Below, piece by piece: positions 1-11,810 of a DNA stretch of 64,000 nucleotides (its first letter is position 1; each line of letters starts with the position of its first letter). Source of the stretch: Paralvinella palmiformis (Eukaryota > Annelida > Polychaeta > Terebellida > Alvinellidae); NCBI GenBank assembly GCA_025642065.1, contig JAODUP010000447.1, positions 40,001-104,000 on the forward strand, given 5' to 3'. Below the pieces are notes generated by a model. The model was given only the letters and a program-made list of their open reading frames with translations, ran no database searches and was not told the DNA's origin. The position numbers were made by a program, and so were the translations under genes.

Positions 1-31
1 GCATAAACTTTCAATAACAATCGAATAAATG

Positions 32-37
32 TTTATT
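32..37 (-). promoter_or_regulatory. Possible poly(A) signal for AT-hook exon
   Basis: AATAAA on the minus strand about 360 nt beyond the stop at 399. Such hexamers are common in AT-rich DNA, so support is weak. Confidence 0.3.
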
Positions 38-398
38 TAGATCCAGTTTTGTTTTTATATTATCAGTGATTATTAATTCCCGGTGTCATTTTACAAAAAA
101 CAACTGTCAGATGCCAATAAAATCAAAATGATTGTGGGTGACAGATAGATCAAACCATTTAGTGGCGAATAGGTGAACTAGCGCAGGAAATTTGGTATTT
201 AATGTTGAATGGGCCCAGTGATGAAAACTCCTGGAGCCCTTTGAATGACGTTTCTTCATTCCCTCCACCTCGCTGCTTCTGGAGCTTGCTATCTCCCCCA
301 TTTAACCGACTGTCGGCACAATTATTACCGTAAAACGGCAACAATAATATTTTACATTTAGTATCGCGATAAAGCTTATCAATACGTTATTACACCGT

Positions 399-724
399 CT
401 ACATACCATCGCCATCACTAGTGACATGGACTATCCTAGCCAGCCTCTTTCTAGCCCGAGCAGCTGCCTTCCTCCCTCTAACTGGCATGCTGGTGTTTGT
501 GTCCGAAGTCACGGACTCCACCTTGACGGGCCGCTTTCTGAAAGGTGCCGATCTGGCCGAAGCCTTTCTCGGCCGACCACGTTTTCGTGCTACGACACAC
601 TTGGACGTCTGTCTCCTGGTCGGTTTGACATACGTACTCTGGTCTTCATCGTCAGATGGGGCGGGTGATGTGTGGTCAGTAAAAGCCTGTGGTGTAGCCA
701 TCTGAGAGAGGGCCACCTGAATTG
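399..724 (-). CDS. Basic AT-hook terminal exon
   Basis: Two acceptors are plausible: TTATCTTTCTCAG at about 725 and CCTCTCTCAG just before ATG at 701; both give the same frame. It encodes MATPQAFTDHTSPAPSDDED..., then KRGRPRKASARSAPFRKRP and a second basic run (RGRKAAARARKRLAR), stop at 401-399. GRP flanked by basic residues is the AT-hook minor-groove motif. It could also be the 5' coding exon of a small separate gene, since ATG directly follows an acceptor. Confidence 0.6.
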
Positions 725-3700
725 TCTGAGAAAGATAAATACATGATTTAGCATCACAACTGATCACACTCAGGTAAGCGACATAGACTGTCAGCATGTT
801 ATCCATTGGTTACCCACCTTGTGAGTGACGTGAGTGATTAGGGAATTGTTTTAACTAATTTCTCCTGGCCTAAAAAATTATGACCGATCAAAATGGAAAA
901 TATCACTGATTGACAGAAGAAATGGAAAAATTAATATGTAAATGAGCTGCTGTAGTTTATTATAATGTGGAAAGAAATCAATTCTGATTAAGTTAATGGC
1001 AGTAGATATGGTCAGCAAGTGCTGTGTAAATTATACACAGGGGCTGATACAAAGTTTTAACATTAACTTGCCATGTCTGCAAGTAATGTAAAAATAAGCT
1101 TGCCAAAAGAATAATAAAGTTGCCATACATCTGGAGCTGCTCCACTTACTGGGCAGTTAGGCTTTGTGTAAGCCAGCTACATGATGACTTATAGGAAGTA
1201 TGTTGTGAATCATTGCATCACCTCCCAGCACAAATGCACTGACATATGTCAGTGAGCTAAGTGTTCTTACGGGACTAGATGACCATTTCCTGTTTTACTG
1301 ACCAAGGTTTTGAATGTGTGAAATCATAGAAAAATCTCAAATAGATGTTCGAATCAATATCATCGAATGTTGTTGCCATGCTGGACAACCCACAACAGCT
1401 TTTTCATTGGCCAACATCATAATTAGGTTGCCAGTGCTAATCGGTCAAGTGTTAATGTCAACCCTATTATATTAGTAGGCACACAATTTGATATCGGGAT
1501 TTGTTTATTGGCTGTTTAACAGATCTATGGACCCAAGTTTAAATATGATACTGGTAGGACTTCTGAATGTTTTTTTAAATATCAAAATTGTATTTTGCAA
1601 TATTTTAAATATATTTTCACTTTATTTTATATTTTGCTATATTATTGTGAATATTCTTCAGATCAGATATTCAACCACCCATTAACTCAACAAATGACAA
1701 ATTAATTAAGAACAGCAACCAAGAAAAATTAACGGAAATGTTGTGAATTAAAAAAAGCTACTGTTTTATTGGAAGTAAATCAAAAAGAATTATTTCATTA
1801 AAAAATGGTATTTGATGATCATAATTTGACACCATTAATATGTCTTAGGGGTCAGAATGCAACAGGAAAGACCAGAGAGTGAAAGGTTTTGGTGATGGAT
1901 GTCCCATAAGTTGTTTTTACCATTTAAAGTTGTTTTGCCTACAAGTCGATGAGATTTATCACTATTTATGAAGCAGAGCTAAATTATCCTTCAAAACTTG
2001 CTCATTTGATGATCATAAAACCTGCTGATCTAAAAGCCAATACAAGTGAGCAAGCCTGTTCCATTATTACGAAATTGTTTTCCCATAAACATTATGACAT
2101 ACAATAAAATAAGATGTAAGCAGTAATGTAACCACAAAAATATTTGTATGCCAAACATTTTAGCGAGGTCCAAAAAACCAGCAAAATTTAATGACTGCAA
2201 CGTTTTAAGTTCTAACATTACAACAAATAATCTAATACCCATATATCGGTCAAACGTGAAATAAAAAATATGCAAATTTTGAGAAATTCAAAAACTGTGA
2301 AATTTAATGACTGAAAATATACAGGTGTTTACCCTATGCGATAATAAAAATTTGTTGAGATTAAGTTGGACAAAATAATGACATCATTTGGGAATTCCTC
2401 AACTGAATTAACTAAGCCGCTGATTGAGTATAAGTCATAAGGGTTTACATACAATTATCACTGTCAGATCTATAGTAGAATGACACCACAATTGGCATAT
2501 ATAAATCAAACAGACTTAACAATGTGCTTTATCTGCACTAAAAAGTTGGGATATTTTAAGCTCTCTTTTGATGCGTGCGTTTGTATATAAAGTGATCCGA
2601 GCTCGAACCATTGTTGGCTATGAAATTTATTATCGCTCTATTCATTCATATTCACTTCCTAGCTGGATAGGTCCACACATTTAATAATACTCTACTGTTT
2701 TGATCCCCCAAATGGCACTCGGTGGCATGCATTTTTTAATTATACTGCAGTAAAAAATGCTGTCATCATTATTCCATAGGCTTCATTTGATCACTGAGTG
2801 ATGCCGCACTAAAAATGGTGCCATCGCAGGAGATTCAACTCAACAATGGATGAAAACCAGATGGTGTTTCAGTCTTTCAACAGGAAACAATACAAGAAAT
2901 ATCACATATTTAAGTTGATATCAACATAACTATTGATTAAACAGTTTATCCCAATTTGATAATCGTTACTAATGACGTTTAAAAATAGTTTTATTTACTT
3001 TTTACACAATTAACTGCAGTGCACAATTATTCTATTAAGTTTTATGTGTGTGCATGGATTCAATCATGGGTACACAAAGAGTTACATACAAGTCAAAATT
3101 GTCAAACTTGTATTCTAATTACATTGGTTGTGTTCATTAGAAGTTCTTTCAACTTTATAGAGCAATAACTTTCTGAATTTGAATAGCCATTAAACTAATT
3201 ATGTGGAAAATCTTTTGCTCATAACACTGTGACCTAAAATTTTATAAAGCAAAATTTTTTACTTTTTCCGTATCCAGGGTTAGAAGCGAAGACTTTCCAG
3301 TCCATAGCGATCGCCAATTTTTGAAATTGGTAAGCTTCATACATGCGGTCATGGGACAATATGTTTTGTGTGCCAGCATGACCCAGAAAATCAATCATGA
3401 CCATTAATGGCACCAGCTTCTTGTGAGTATACAGGAATTTCATCACAATATTATCCAAAGATACCCCCAAATAAATATATTAGCCCCAGACATGGGGTCA
3501 ATTCCAAATCATCTTTTTCAATTCAAATTCCATTTTTTACCTACTACTTTTTACCATGAGTAGGTACTCTGAGTACCTACTTGGAATAGTTTATATTCCA
3601 AGTAGGATTGTCATGGAAGAAATATTCCTGAATTAAAAAATTAAATGGTAAATTAATTTGTGGATTTATTTTGTAACAAATTTCAATTCCAATTCCATTT

Positions 3701-5070
3701 TTTTAAATAAGTAATTCCAATTCCAGAATTCCCCATCAATCAATCCAGAATTGAACTGACCCCATGTCCGATTAGCTCTGCGGGCTAATAACACAGATAT
3801 TTAACTAGGTCACAAGTATTTCTATTACTATTAGCCCAGCGCTAACGAGCTAGCACTTATTTCAAACCCTGCCAATGACAACACTCACCTCTCTATTATC
3901 CAGGTTAAATGAGACTCTGCCAGTAACATGAACAAACTCAACGAAGTACAGATTATTGTGACAGAACTGTACAAGCGTGTCATTAAGTAAGGCGAGGATC
4001 TTGTTCTTGTCATGGGCATCGCAGTCAGTATGACTCTTCTTATCTTGATCCAGAACATCATCACCTTTGGATGCCTCCATCTTGGTCGGCTCGTCGTGTG
4101 CCACCTGACCAGATTTCTCCTGTTGCGGCGGCTCTTGTCGCATTTTCATAAGTGTCTCTATTGCTCGAGGCATAACGTTCTCCAGTACTTTCTCCTGATC
4201 CGGAATGCCACACATCTGGTATTTCTGTTGGTCACCCTTCTGTTCTTGAACCAAGCTGCCCAAATAACTTTTCTCATCTGCCTTCACAATGTAGCTACCC
4301 GATTCACCAGCTACTGTCATGGGGATGTAAACACAGTCCTTACCAGCTACAGATTTTGAAATGGAATGAAGCATCTCACCTCTCTGGCCCATCTCTGATC
4401 TGGGCGCGTTTTCATTAATTGGCTGGTCGGAATTCGTCAGGGAAATGCTCTGAACAGTCTGCTGCATCATTGACTGAACCACGTTGGAATCGGACACAAC
4501 TTGGCTAGGTTCAGTTGGCTGACACGAGTTCTGTGTCAAGTTTACCGGATGATCATCCAGCACTGGACCGGCTTTCGTCCATGACCTGATCTGGTTCACA
4601 AACTGCTTCGCTATCTGTAGATTATTATCGTTTTCCTCTTGCTCCTTCAGCTGCCGTTGATGCTGTTCAAGTTCCAGCTGGTATAGCCTGGCCTGCTGGA
4701 TGGTGTCCAGATAGCCGGCTGGGTTCGACTGCTCCGAGCTCACCACAAGACGAGCATTCAAATCGCTGCCAGATCCGACAGACGCCGGCTGGATAGATGG
4801 TTCCCTGACCATCCGAGGCAGGACGTAGACACTATCCAGGGTGTGCTCGGCAGACTTTGGTTCCTGCGACTGACCATTAACTGTGACTGGCTTCAACCAA
4901 ACAGCGACACCACTCTCATACGGCTCACTCCTCGTACTGACGACTGCACTGCTGTTATTGTATTCTTCACTTCTTGTACCGACGGCATCAGCATAGGACT
5001 GCATTTGGTCATCCATCGCCTGCGAGATAGCAGGGTGACTGGAACCGTGATCATTAACATCGTCCATTAT
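399..5070 (-). CDS. Unrecognised nuclear-type gene: Gln-rich exon plus AT-hook exon (partial model)
   Basis: I do not recognise this gene. The model joins exon 3889-5070 to a 3' exon at 401-701, with a possible exon at about 3240-3435 between them. All run on the minus strand. The large exon starts three bases upstream of ATG and ends in phase 0; the 3' exon can also be read in phase 0. The predicted protein has a Gln/Ser-rich, mostly disordered N-terminal half with a Gln/Glu-rich coiled-coil-like stretch, and a very basic end with an AT-hook (KRGRPRK), which suggests a chromatin or DNA-binding role. Whether all exons belong to one transcript is inferred. The middle exon's donor phase does not fit the 3' exon directly, so at least one exon may be missing. 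Confidence 0.5.
707..3233. other. Intron-like stretch, no gene seen
   Basis: AT-rich DNA with stops in all frames. I see no conserved exon, transposon domain or long repeat. Confidence 0.5.
3234..3435 (-). CDS. Possible internal exon of the same unrecognised gene
   Basis: After CTCACAAG the frame reads KLVPLMVMIDFLGHAGTQN... to NPGYGK, then a weak GTAAAA donor. It is in phase 0, compatible with the preceding exon. The composition looks like folded protein, not repeat. I cannot name the domain, and the weak donor makes this tentative. Confidence 0.35.
3487..3770. mobile_element. hAT-type MITE, 284 bp
   Basis: The ends are inverted copies (CRGACATGGGGTCARTTC at left and, on the other strand, right). 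They are flanked by near-identical 8-bp sequences ATTAGCCC (3479-3486) and ATTAGCTC (3771-3778). Eight-bp duplication and CA-starting ends fit hAT. No coding capacity. Related fragments lie at 29795-29945, 36790-36895 and 41283-41328. Confidence 0.7.
3889..5070 (-). CDS. Large Gln/Ser-rich coding exon of unrecognised gene
   Basis: Acceptor GATTGCAG then ATAATGGACGATGTT; ATG at 5067. Ends AATAGAGAG with a GTGAGT donor. It encodes about 393 residues: MDDVNDHGSSHPAISQAMDD..., a Gln/Glu/Leu stretch (QARLYQLELEQHQRQLKEQ) likely to form a coiled coil, Gln-rich middle, and a more ordered end (ILALLNDTLVQFCHNNLYFV). Low complexity limits recognition. Clear splice sites, a long open frame and no transposon resemblance make it a host exon. 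Confidence 0.8.
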
Positions 5071-5160
5071 CTGCAATCATCGACAAGTAACACCAAATAA
5101 CACAATTATGTAACAGTCACTGTGTAACCAAGCATGGATAGATTTGTGTTTAGATTGAAA

Positions 5161-6703
5161 CAGGGTTGGGTTTCTTCCCTTCCAACAGGAAGAAATGGGT
5201 TTTTACCAGGAAGAAAATCTTTCTTCTGGGAAGAAATTCCCCAAAGATACAGTAATCTCTACTCCATTGTATACAAAATTCGATGTCATGCCCCACTGAG
5301 ACTTGTAGATACATTTTGTTGGACTGGTCTGTCTCCGACAAAAAAAGGATATTATTATGACAAAATATTATATATTATAACGTACATATCTCACCTGGGT
5401 TAGTTACTATATATCGTCTTTAATATACATATCTGGGTGTAAATATTATTATTATTTATTTTATCATTATTGTTATTATTAATTATTGTAAACTGCATTC
5501 CATTTCCATCATGAAAAAATAACAGACGTAAAATGACCATCGGGTAACAGTGGTAAGACAACACATGGGCTACACTGTCTCTTCACATAGGAGTATATAT
5601 GTCAATCTTGATTTATGTATTTCATTGTTCTTGCCATTGTGTCTATGTATTTTTGCATTGTACTCCTGCTATGTAAAATAAATTCAACGACACAACCAAA
5701 CACCATAATGTCACTGGCCAACAATATTACCTGTCGAGCAACAGCCAGTTGCAATATTTTGATTATTGATTTATTAGCATGAATGAGTGCTGATTGTCAT
5801 TGGCCGAACATCACCAACATCTCAGTTATGTCTCCAACAGTGTATACAACATTTTGTACTGATCGTATCTTAGCTAGTGGACAGCGCTATTTGCATTGTT
5901 ATGTAATTTCAACACATCTTGAGTAAAAATAATTGCTGCTTGAGCAGCTCTTGTTAGAGATATGCAAATTTAATACTGATAAAGGCGTTATTTTACAATT
6001 GTAATCTCTATAAATATTTTGGATATAAATTCTCAACAATTTCTTATTTAATCACAGTTATGCTCTATAATGAGTCTATTCCTGACATATTAAACATTGT
6101 GATTTTAAGAAATGACGTTCGTCTGTATGGATTCCAAGATGTTAGACCTCACAAAATCTTAACTTTAGAACAAAAAGTGAAGGCTCTGGAGATGTATGAC
6201 AAAAAAACGGTTGTCATGCAGTTGGAGTAAGCAAAGACCAAATATAGAAATTTGTCACATGCAATGCTGATTTATAGCAGAAATGCACCCAGTCATAGTC
6301 GATGTATTTGCGATAAAACTGCTAATGACAAAATCAATGAACTGACATGGAAGTGGTTTCAGGATGCCACTACATGGCATGTACAAGTCAATGTACCATT
6401 GATTCAGCATTCACATATTAATTGTCAAATGACCTTTTCCTCAAAGACCTGTTGCAAACCAACAGATATGAGCCCTAGATTCCTTTATAATTTGAAAATA
6501 AATTGCATATGTGTATGAATAGCATGAAAAATGTATTAAAATTTGTCAAATTTTAAAATGGTAAATCTAAACTTGGATGATGATTCTGTACCATCTTTGA
6601 GTTTCTACCAGTTCTTCCTAAAATGGAAGGGAAGAAAGTATTTCTTCCATAATGAAAAAAAACCCTGGTTTTTACCATCCATTGAAGAAACATGCCAACC
6701 CTG
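5161..6703. mobile_element. Non-autonomous element with hAT-like ends and an internal pogo-type relic
   Basis: Left end CAGGGTTGGGTTTCTTCC, right end (reverse strand) CAGGGTTGGCATGTTTCTTC. Flanks are GATTGAAA (5153-5160) and GATTGAAT (6704-6711), a 7/8 match that fits a hAT target duplication. Inside, 6150-6400 encodes a broken helix-turn-helix (KILTLEQKVKALEMYDKK, then SKDQI after a frame break, then INELTWKWFQDAT) like the CENP-B/Tigger DNA-binding domain. The interior and the ends therefore point to different superfamilies. The remaining sequence is AT-rich with no other domain. Confidence 0.65.
6150..6518 (+). pseudogene. Broken pogo/Tigger-type DNA-binding domain
   Basis: KILTLEQKVKALEMYDKK resembles the first helix-turn-helix of pogo-family transposases. 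After a frame break the frame at 6252-6518 carries NDKINELTWKWF, like the CENP-B-type HTH start (LWKWF). Stops and frame breaks show it is dead. No catalytic DDE part follows. Confidence 0.5.
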
Positions 6704-6711
6704 GATTGAAT

Positions 6712-6736
6712 GAAACAGTAAAATGAAACAACAAAT

Positions 6737-6776
<40 letters not shown>

Positions 6777-8086
6777 AACAGACATAAATCCACCACTAAT
6801 TACATAACCAAACAAAAAACAATAATCTTTAGCTGCAAACTATTAAACCACAGGACAATATGTAGCTTGGAGAAACACAATATTTAGCATTCTGTTTAGC
6901 AAAATATTATAAAAGGTTCCTGGTTGATTTCGATGGAGATAAAAACTACTTAATAAGTGTTTTAATAAGTGCATATCCTTTGATGTTCTTATGACCAAGT
7001 TCAATGCCACCTGGTTGTTTATATGTGAGAGGAATTTCATTTTGAAACTTGAGTCACCTTGACCAATCATTTCAAACACATTTATTGTCATCTTGTGAGC
7101 TTTTGTTGATATAATCTCTGTCAAATAAGACAATTACCAGACTCTACGGGTATGTGTTTATTCGGTGCATCAATATTCTAAACGAATGTAAATGTTCTAG
7201 CAGAACTACGACTGTGTGTATTAAACATTGTCGAGACTGGATTAAATATAAAAATATTCTTAAACTTATTTTCATTATCACGTTTATACAACATTAAAAA
7301 TTAAATTAGTACTATTAACATGTGCCTTTTGCATAACACTGTAACTTATGTATGTGTGTGTGTGTGTGTGTCTCATTCATGTCAAAGCTATTATTGCTAA
7401 TAAACATTAAAATTGGTATTAATTTTGGATGCAATATGAATTGTTCAATGACTGATCTGCACAGACTTGTCAGAATTATAATATCGATAGTAATAATAGA
7501 TCTAGTAATAATAGGAAAATGGCGAAAAAAGATTATTATGATTGATGTTCAGTGTATGAATGTTGGCACAGACACGGTGATGGTTGTTGTCAAGTCTAGA
7601 CTTATATTTCGTCATTGACGCAACCGTATGGGAAAATCATATTACACGGATTGAAAAAATATCAGAGCCATGTTTGTTTTTAATAGTAATATTCGAGGCT
7701 TCTTAATGGACTTTATAACTGAGTTTATTAGTTTATAACGAAATCGCCGTAAAAAATGATCGTTCTTACAAGCAGGCTTCGGTATCAAATATTTAGGTTC
7801 AACTATAAAATATAACACACAAATACCCGGATATTATGCCAGTTCGTCGAGCGCGTGTGTATTTGTTTATGAAATGTACACGCTTGTTTATATACCTGAC
7901 ATCAGTTATAAGCAGAATACAGTAGAACAGCAGCAAGGATCATGATATAATTTAGGCACAAATTTCACAAGTCTTGGCCTTAATCTCTGTCCGGTTGCTA
8001 GACGACTCGGCCCAGATGATAACTCGTCCTGGCAGCTCGTCCCTAAACGGAACGCCAAGAAAGAAATCGGACCCTGCCCAAGCGAG

Positions 8087-8148
<62 letters not shown>

Positions 8149-8690
8149 GACACATATATGTTTAGCAAAATCATTAGTACTAACTAATTATTTTATTTGT
8201 ATCAGATTATATCACAATGTATTTCGTATATCCATTTTTTTAATGAATTATGGAAGAATTAATTAGTTAATTAATCTAATTCGACTCAGTTTCGAGGTTC
8301 AAATTAGCGTCACTCACTAATAAAAACTAGCTTTTAAAATTAATTTGAATTAAGTTTTATCTGTCTTTATAATTTCCTATATAACAGGAAGGATATTTTT
8401 ATTTCACGATTTATGATCATGAAATAGTGAAAACACACGAACGTTTTAACACTTATTTCCAGTGTGATGCCTTTTATTGGGTGGCTGTTCGTATCCCACC
8501 ACCACTAGCTGCAAAGGGGAGACGTACGGACAGATTGAAGGCGTCTACGCTTCAGCCTACTCAGTATTATGGATAATACAGCTCTACCCCCAGAGGAGCT
8601 TTAGCATCCACCCCTGTTTAATTAACATGTTATAAGTTTCAGAAATGCCCAAACAATAGATTTATACTTAAATCGGAGGGTGTCAGAATA
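6712..8690. other. Intergenic, microsatellites only
   Basis: Holds (TA)n at 6737-6768, (TG)n at 7350-7371 and a 54-bp (TA)n at 8091-8144. I see no gene. Confidence 0.5.
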
Positions 8691-8829
8691 TTATAACGTA
8701 GTTACTATGTGTAATGTTGGATGTCCCCCGCTGTGTATGTATGGAAGTGTGTGTCCACAACACAGTCTTGAACATGAACTGATTTGATTAAAACAAGTCT
8801 TTCTGTGCTTCTGTACAGTGGTCACGTGG

Positions 8830-8860
<31 letters not shown>

Positions 8861-8925
8861 TGTGTGTGTGTGTGTGTGTGTCTGTGTGCATGCATTATTT
8901 TATAACACAAATATATCATTACATC
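8690..8925. repeat. Repeat X, uninterrupted copy
   Basis: From TGTGTAATGTTGGATGT to TTTTATAACACAAATA. The same sequence occurs at 13588-14138, where a SINE interrupts it. It contains (TA)n at 8830-8857 and (GT)n at 8858-8884 where the second copy has unique sequence. Nature unknown. Confidence 0.75.
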
Positions 8926-9163
8926 TCCCTTTTTAGCTATGTCCTTATTGTTGTCATATTGAATATACCAGTGTTCGCATCTTGTTGACATCAGTCATAT
9001 AATGATGTTGAACATTCCACACACGATTTTCTGCATTTGTTTCTACCCTGTGATTTACACATACCCATCCGCTGCTGATTTTAGTTAGGCTACATTGCCT
9101 CTATCAGGTCGAGGCCTTTCTAAATTAGACTTGTTTAAATTACACGCGTCATATACAGGGTTG

Positions 9164-9526
9164 GTTTGGTTTTGTGGTTCGGGGAGAAAACCCGAGGCTG
9201 TCGCTTAATCAGCACAGCCTCTATGTTGGAGTGGTTGAGAAAACTCCTCCCCCACCACTCACAGGGGAGCAGTACGGAAAGATGGAGCCGAAATACCCTG
9301 AGGGTGGTCACTGCCATGGTGTTTTTACGTCCTCAGGGGGTTTTTAACGTCCCCCTTTATTTCTAAATAATTCAGTGGAGACGGCAGCGCTATTTAACGT
9401 GGTCAGCCACCCACGATGTAGTGAGCCGAGAAATTAATCCCTGGAAAAGTTTCGACCTCTTACGGGGTTCGAACCTGCGACCGTTGGCACCAAGTGCCGA
9501 GTGCTTAACCGCTAGGCCACCGGAGC

Positions 9527-9530
<4 letters not shown>
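9164..9530 (-). mobile_element. tRNA-derived SINE, family A, copy 1
   Basis: On the minus strand the head reads CGGTGGCCTAGCGGTTAAGC (A box) and GGTTCGAACCCC (B box), followed by a body shared with copies at 13661-14022 and 26632-26981. Its head abuts a (TA)n tract at 9531-9568, so the duplication cannot be read. Confidence 0.85.
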
Positions 9531-9568
<38 letters not shown>

Positions 9569-9574
<6 letters not shown>

Positions 9575-10235
9575 CCGAGTGTTGGCTATATTTATACTGC
9601 CGCCAATGACTATCCAGTCTGTTTTTAACTGCATTTAGTGATGGTGCACTAACCACTTCAGCAGGCAGCATATTCCACGAGTTTAGTACCCTGTTACCGT
9701 AGTATTGTTCCCTCATATTTTTCATTGATTTTTCTTTCTTTAAATTGAAACTGTGACCCCTAGTGAATGATGTATCTGGTTTGATGTACTCAGCATCTAC
9801 TGCATATATTCCAGACATGTGTCTCTATCATGCCACCTCTAGCTCGTCTATAGTAGAGGCTGGGGGTAGATCTAAGGCAGTAAATGTCTCAACATAAGAC
9901 AGGTCCCTCAATGCCGGGGCTAGTTTTGTTGCTCGACGTCGGACATTCTCCAACAGTTCAGTCTTTTTGAATACTGGGCACCAGGCAGTGTTCCCATATT
10001 CGAGATGTGGCCGAACAAGAAAGGTGTACAAAGTCTTCACTGTTGCATTACCTTTTTCAGATTGCATACTGAATGTTAACATACACTGTCACACCGAGAT
10101 ACGTTTTCAGTTCTGTGGTCCATAAGTTAACCTGGACTCCCTCTTTGTGCATGTGATACTCAATGCGTTTATTGCGGCTACTAAAATGCTAAACTTTACA
10201 TTTTTCAGAATTAAACCTCAGCTGCCATAGAATTA
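9569..10235 (-). mobile_element. LINE 3' end (jockey/CR1-superfamily reverse transcriptase C-terminus)
   Basis: In order on the minus strand, with frame breaks: a WQLRFNSEKCKV-like stretch, LVRPHLEYGNTAWCPVF, RRRATKLAPALRDLSY, then YIKPDTSFTRGHSFNLKKEK and VLNSWNMLPAEVVSAPSLNA, the usual C-terminus of jockey-superfamily LINE proteins. The 5' part, including the catalytic YADD, is missing; the 3' end runs into (TA)n. Confidence 0.85.
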
Positions 10236-11309
10236 TACATCACTCATTATTATTAAGCAGTAATATTACACTATGACATTCTACATACTGTTAATCGACT
10301 AATCATGAATATACATTATATACATCTTGCTATGTAAAGGGTGGACTACCTTTAATAGCTCGTTTGGTTCCAAGGGATTAGTTTCCCTTGTCATATATCT
10401 TATGGTTCACTCTTAGCATATTTCACTGTATCGTTCCAATTTCTTAACTATTCGGCCACTTGTTCTAATAGATGTATTTAATGAACATCCATCATTGGCA
10501 GCTGTATGATCTTGCTGGTTAATATTAGGCGTTGGCGCAGATGTGTAGATTCGCTGTTTATATTCATTGCTGGCGTGTCTGCAATGTGAAGCAAGGGTCT
10601 ACGATTCCTTCTGTAAATAGGACCATCATCTGTTTGGACACTGTAGGAGCTCTTCTGACACTGTTGCTTTCTGTTTCCATGATCCGTTGGACTATAATCG
10701 GACAGGTGCATTTGGTAGGTAATGATTTTAATGACTTAGTAGACTGGTCATAGTACCTTTTCGTCTTCCTTTTCCCTTCTTTCAGCTTTGCATTTTGGTG
10801 ATGCTGAACATTTGGCAATGTAGCTCACAGCTGATGACCAAAGAATAACTCTGCTGACGATTTGCCATATTCTAGAGGTGTACTCTGTAAGCTAGCGATG
10901 CTAAGTGAGGATCTTTGCTGTTTTTATGAATGTCTTCATTCATCTTGGGCCAGTACAATGCTCGATGAGCTCTGGATCGGTATTTTGCAATTCCCATATG
11001 TCCCTCATGGACTTTTTGTAATACCCTTCCTCTTAATGACGTTGGAACGTTGTTTGATTTGATGATAACTCGGTCAACTATTGAGAGCTCTTGAAGAAAG
11101 TTGTGATAAGGGCTGCAATGTGCAATTAATTATATTTGTTTTCACCTGGTGTAATGTTTCATCTTTGTCCGTTTCTTCTGCAATTGTTTTCCACATGTCA
11201 TCACTTACTAGCATAATTGTCTTGCATACGTTGACGTGAATTGATATCTCTTGTTCAGTGGCACTTTTCATCTTAGGTGATTTGCCACTTGAAAGTGCAT
11301 CTGCTAAAA

Positions 11310-11810
11310 TCAAATATTGCCAGGTGTGTATTGTAAATCCATATCATATCTCCGTATTCCTAGCATCAGTCTATGTAGTCTGGGTCTCATCTCACTCAAA
11401 CTCTTTTTGATTATTCCTAGTAGTGGTTTGTGATCCGTCTCTGCAGATGATTCTGCTCCATAAACGTACTCGTGAAATTTTTCAAGGCATTCCTTCTCTA
11501 TTTGTGTGTATCTGCACACAGCGTCTGTCATAGAGTGTGCTGTGTAAGCAACAGGTAGCCAATCTGAATCATGTATTTGCATTATCACTGCACCTAAAGC
11601 ATCCTTTGAAGCGTCAGAGGATATTTTTGTTTGCTTCCGTGGATCAAAATAAGCTAGTACTGGTTTATTTGTCAGAACTGTTTTGATCTCGTTCCACCCT
11701 TTTTCGTGTTGAGTAAACCATTCCGATGCTGTATATTCTTTAAGCAGGGAACACAATGCCTTGATGTTGGCTGACTGCTGTGACAGGAATCTAGTTAGGT
11801 AGTTAATCAC
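11310..11810 (-). pseudogene. Ty3/gypsy RNase H fragment
   Basis: The longest open piece (166 codons) of the element. It covers the connection domain (FTQHEKGWNEIKTVL) and RNase H with TKISSDASKDALGAV, YTQIEKECLEKFHEYVYG and TDHKPLLGIIKK, the standard gypsy order. Flanking domains are broken. Confidence 0.9.

Noticed and set aside
9460..9530. tRNA gene on the minus strand
   Set aside because: Same head occurs in three copies each attached to the same ~360-bp body, two with target duplications, so it is a SINE.
6605..9818. Open frames made of YIYIYI or HTHTHT
   Set aside because: Translations of (TA)n and (GT)n microsatellites, not genes.
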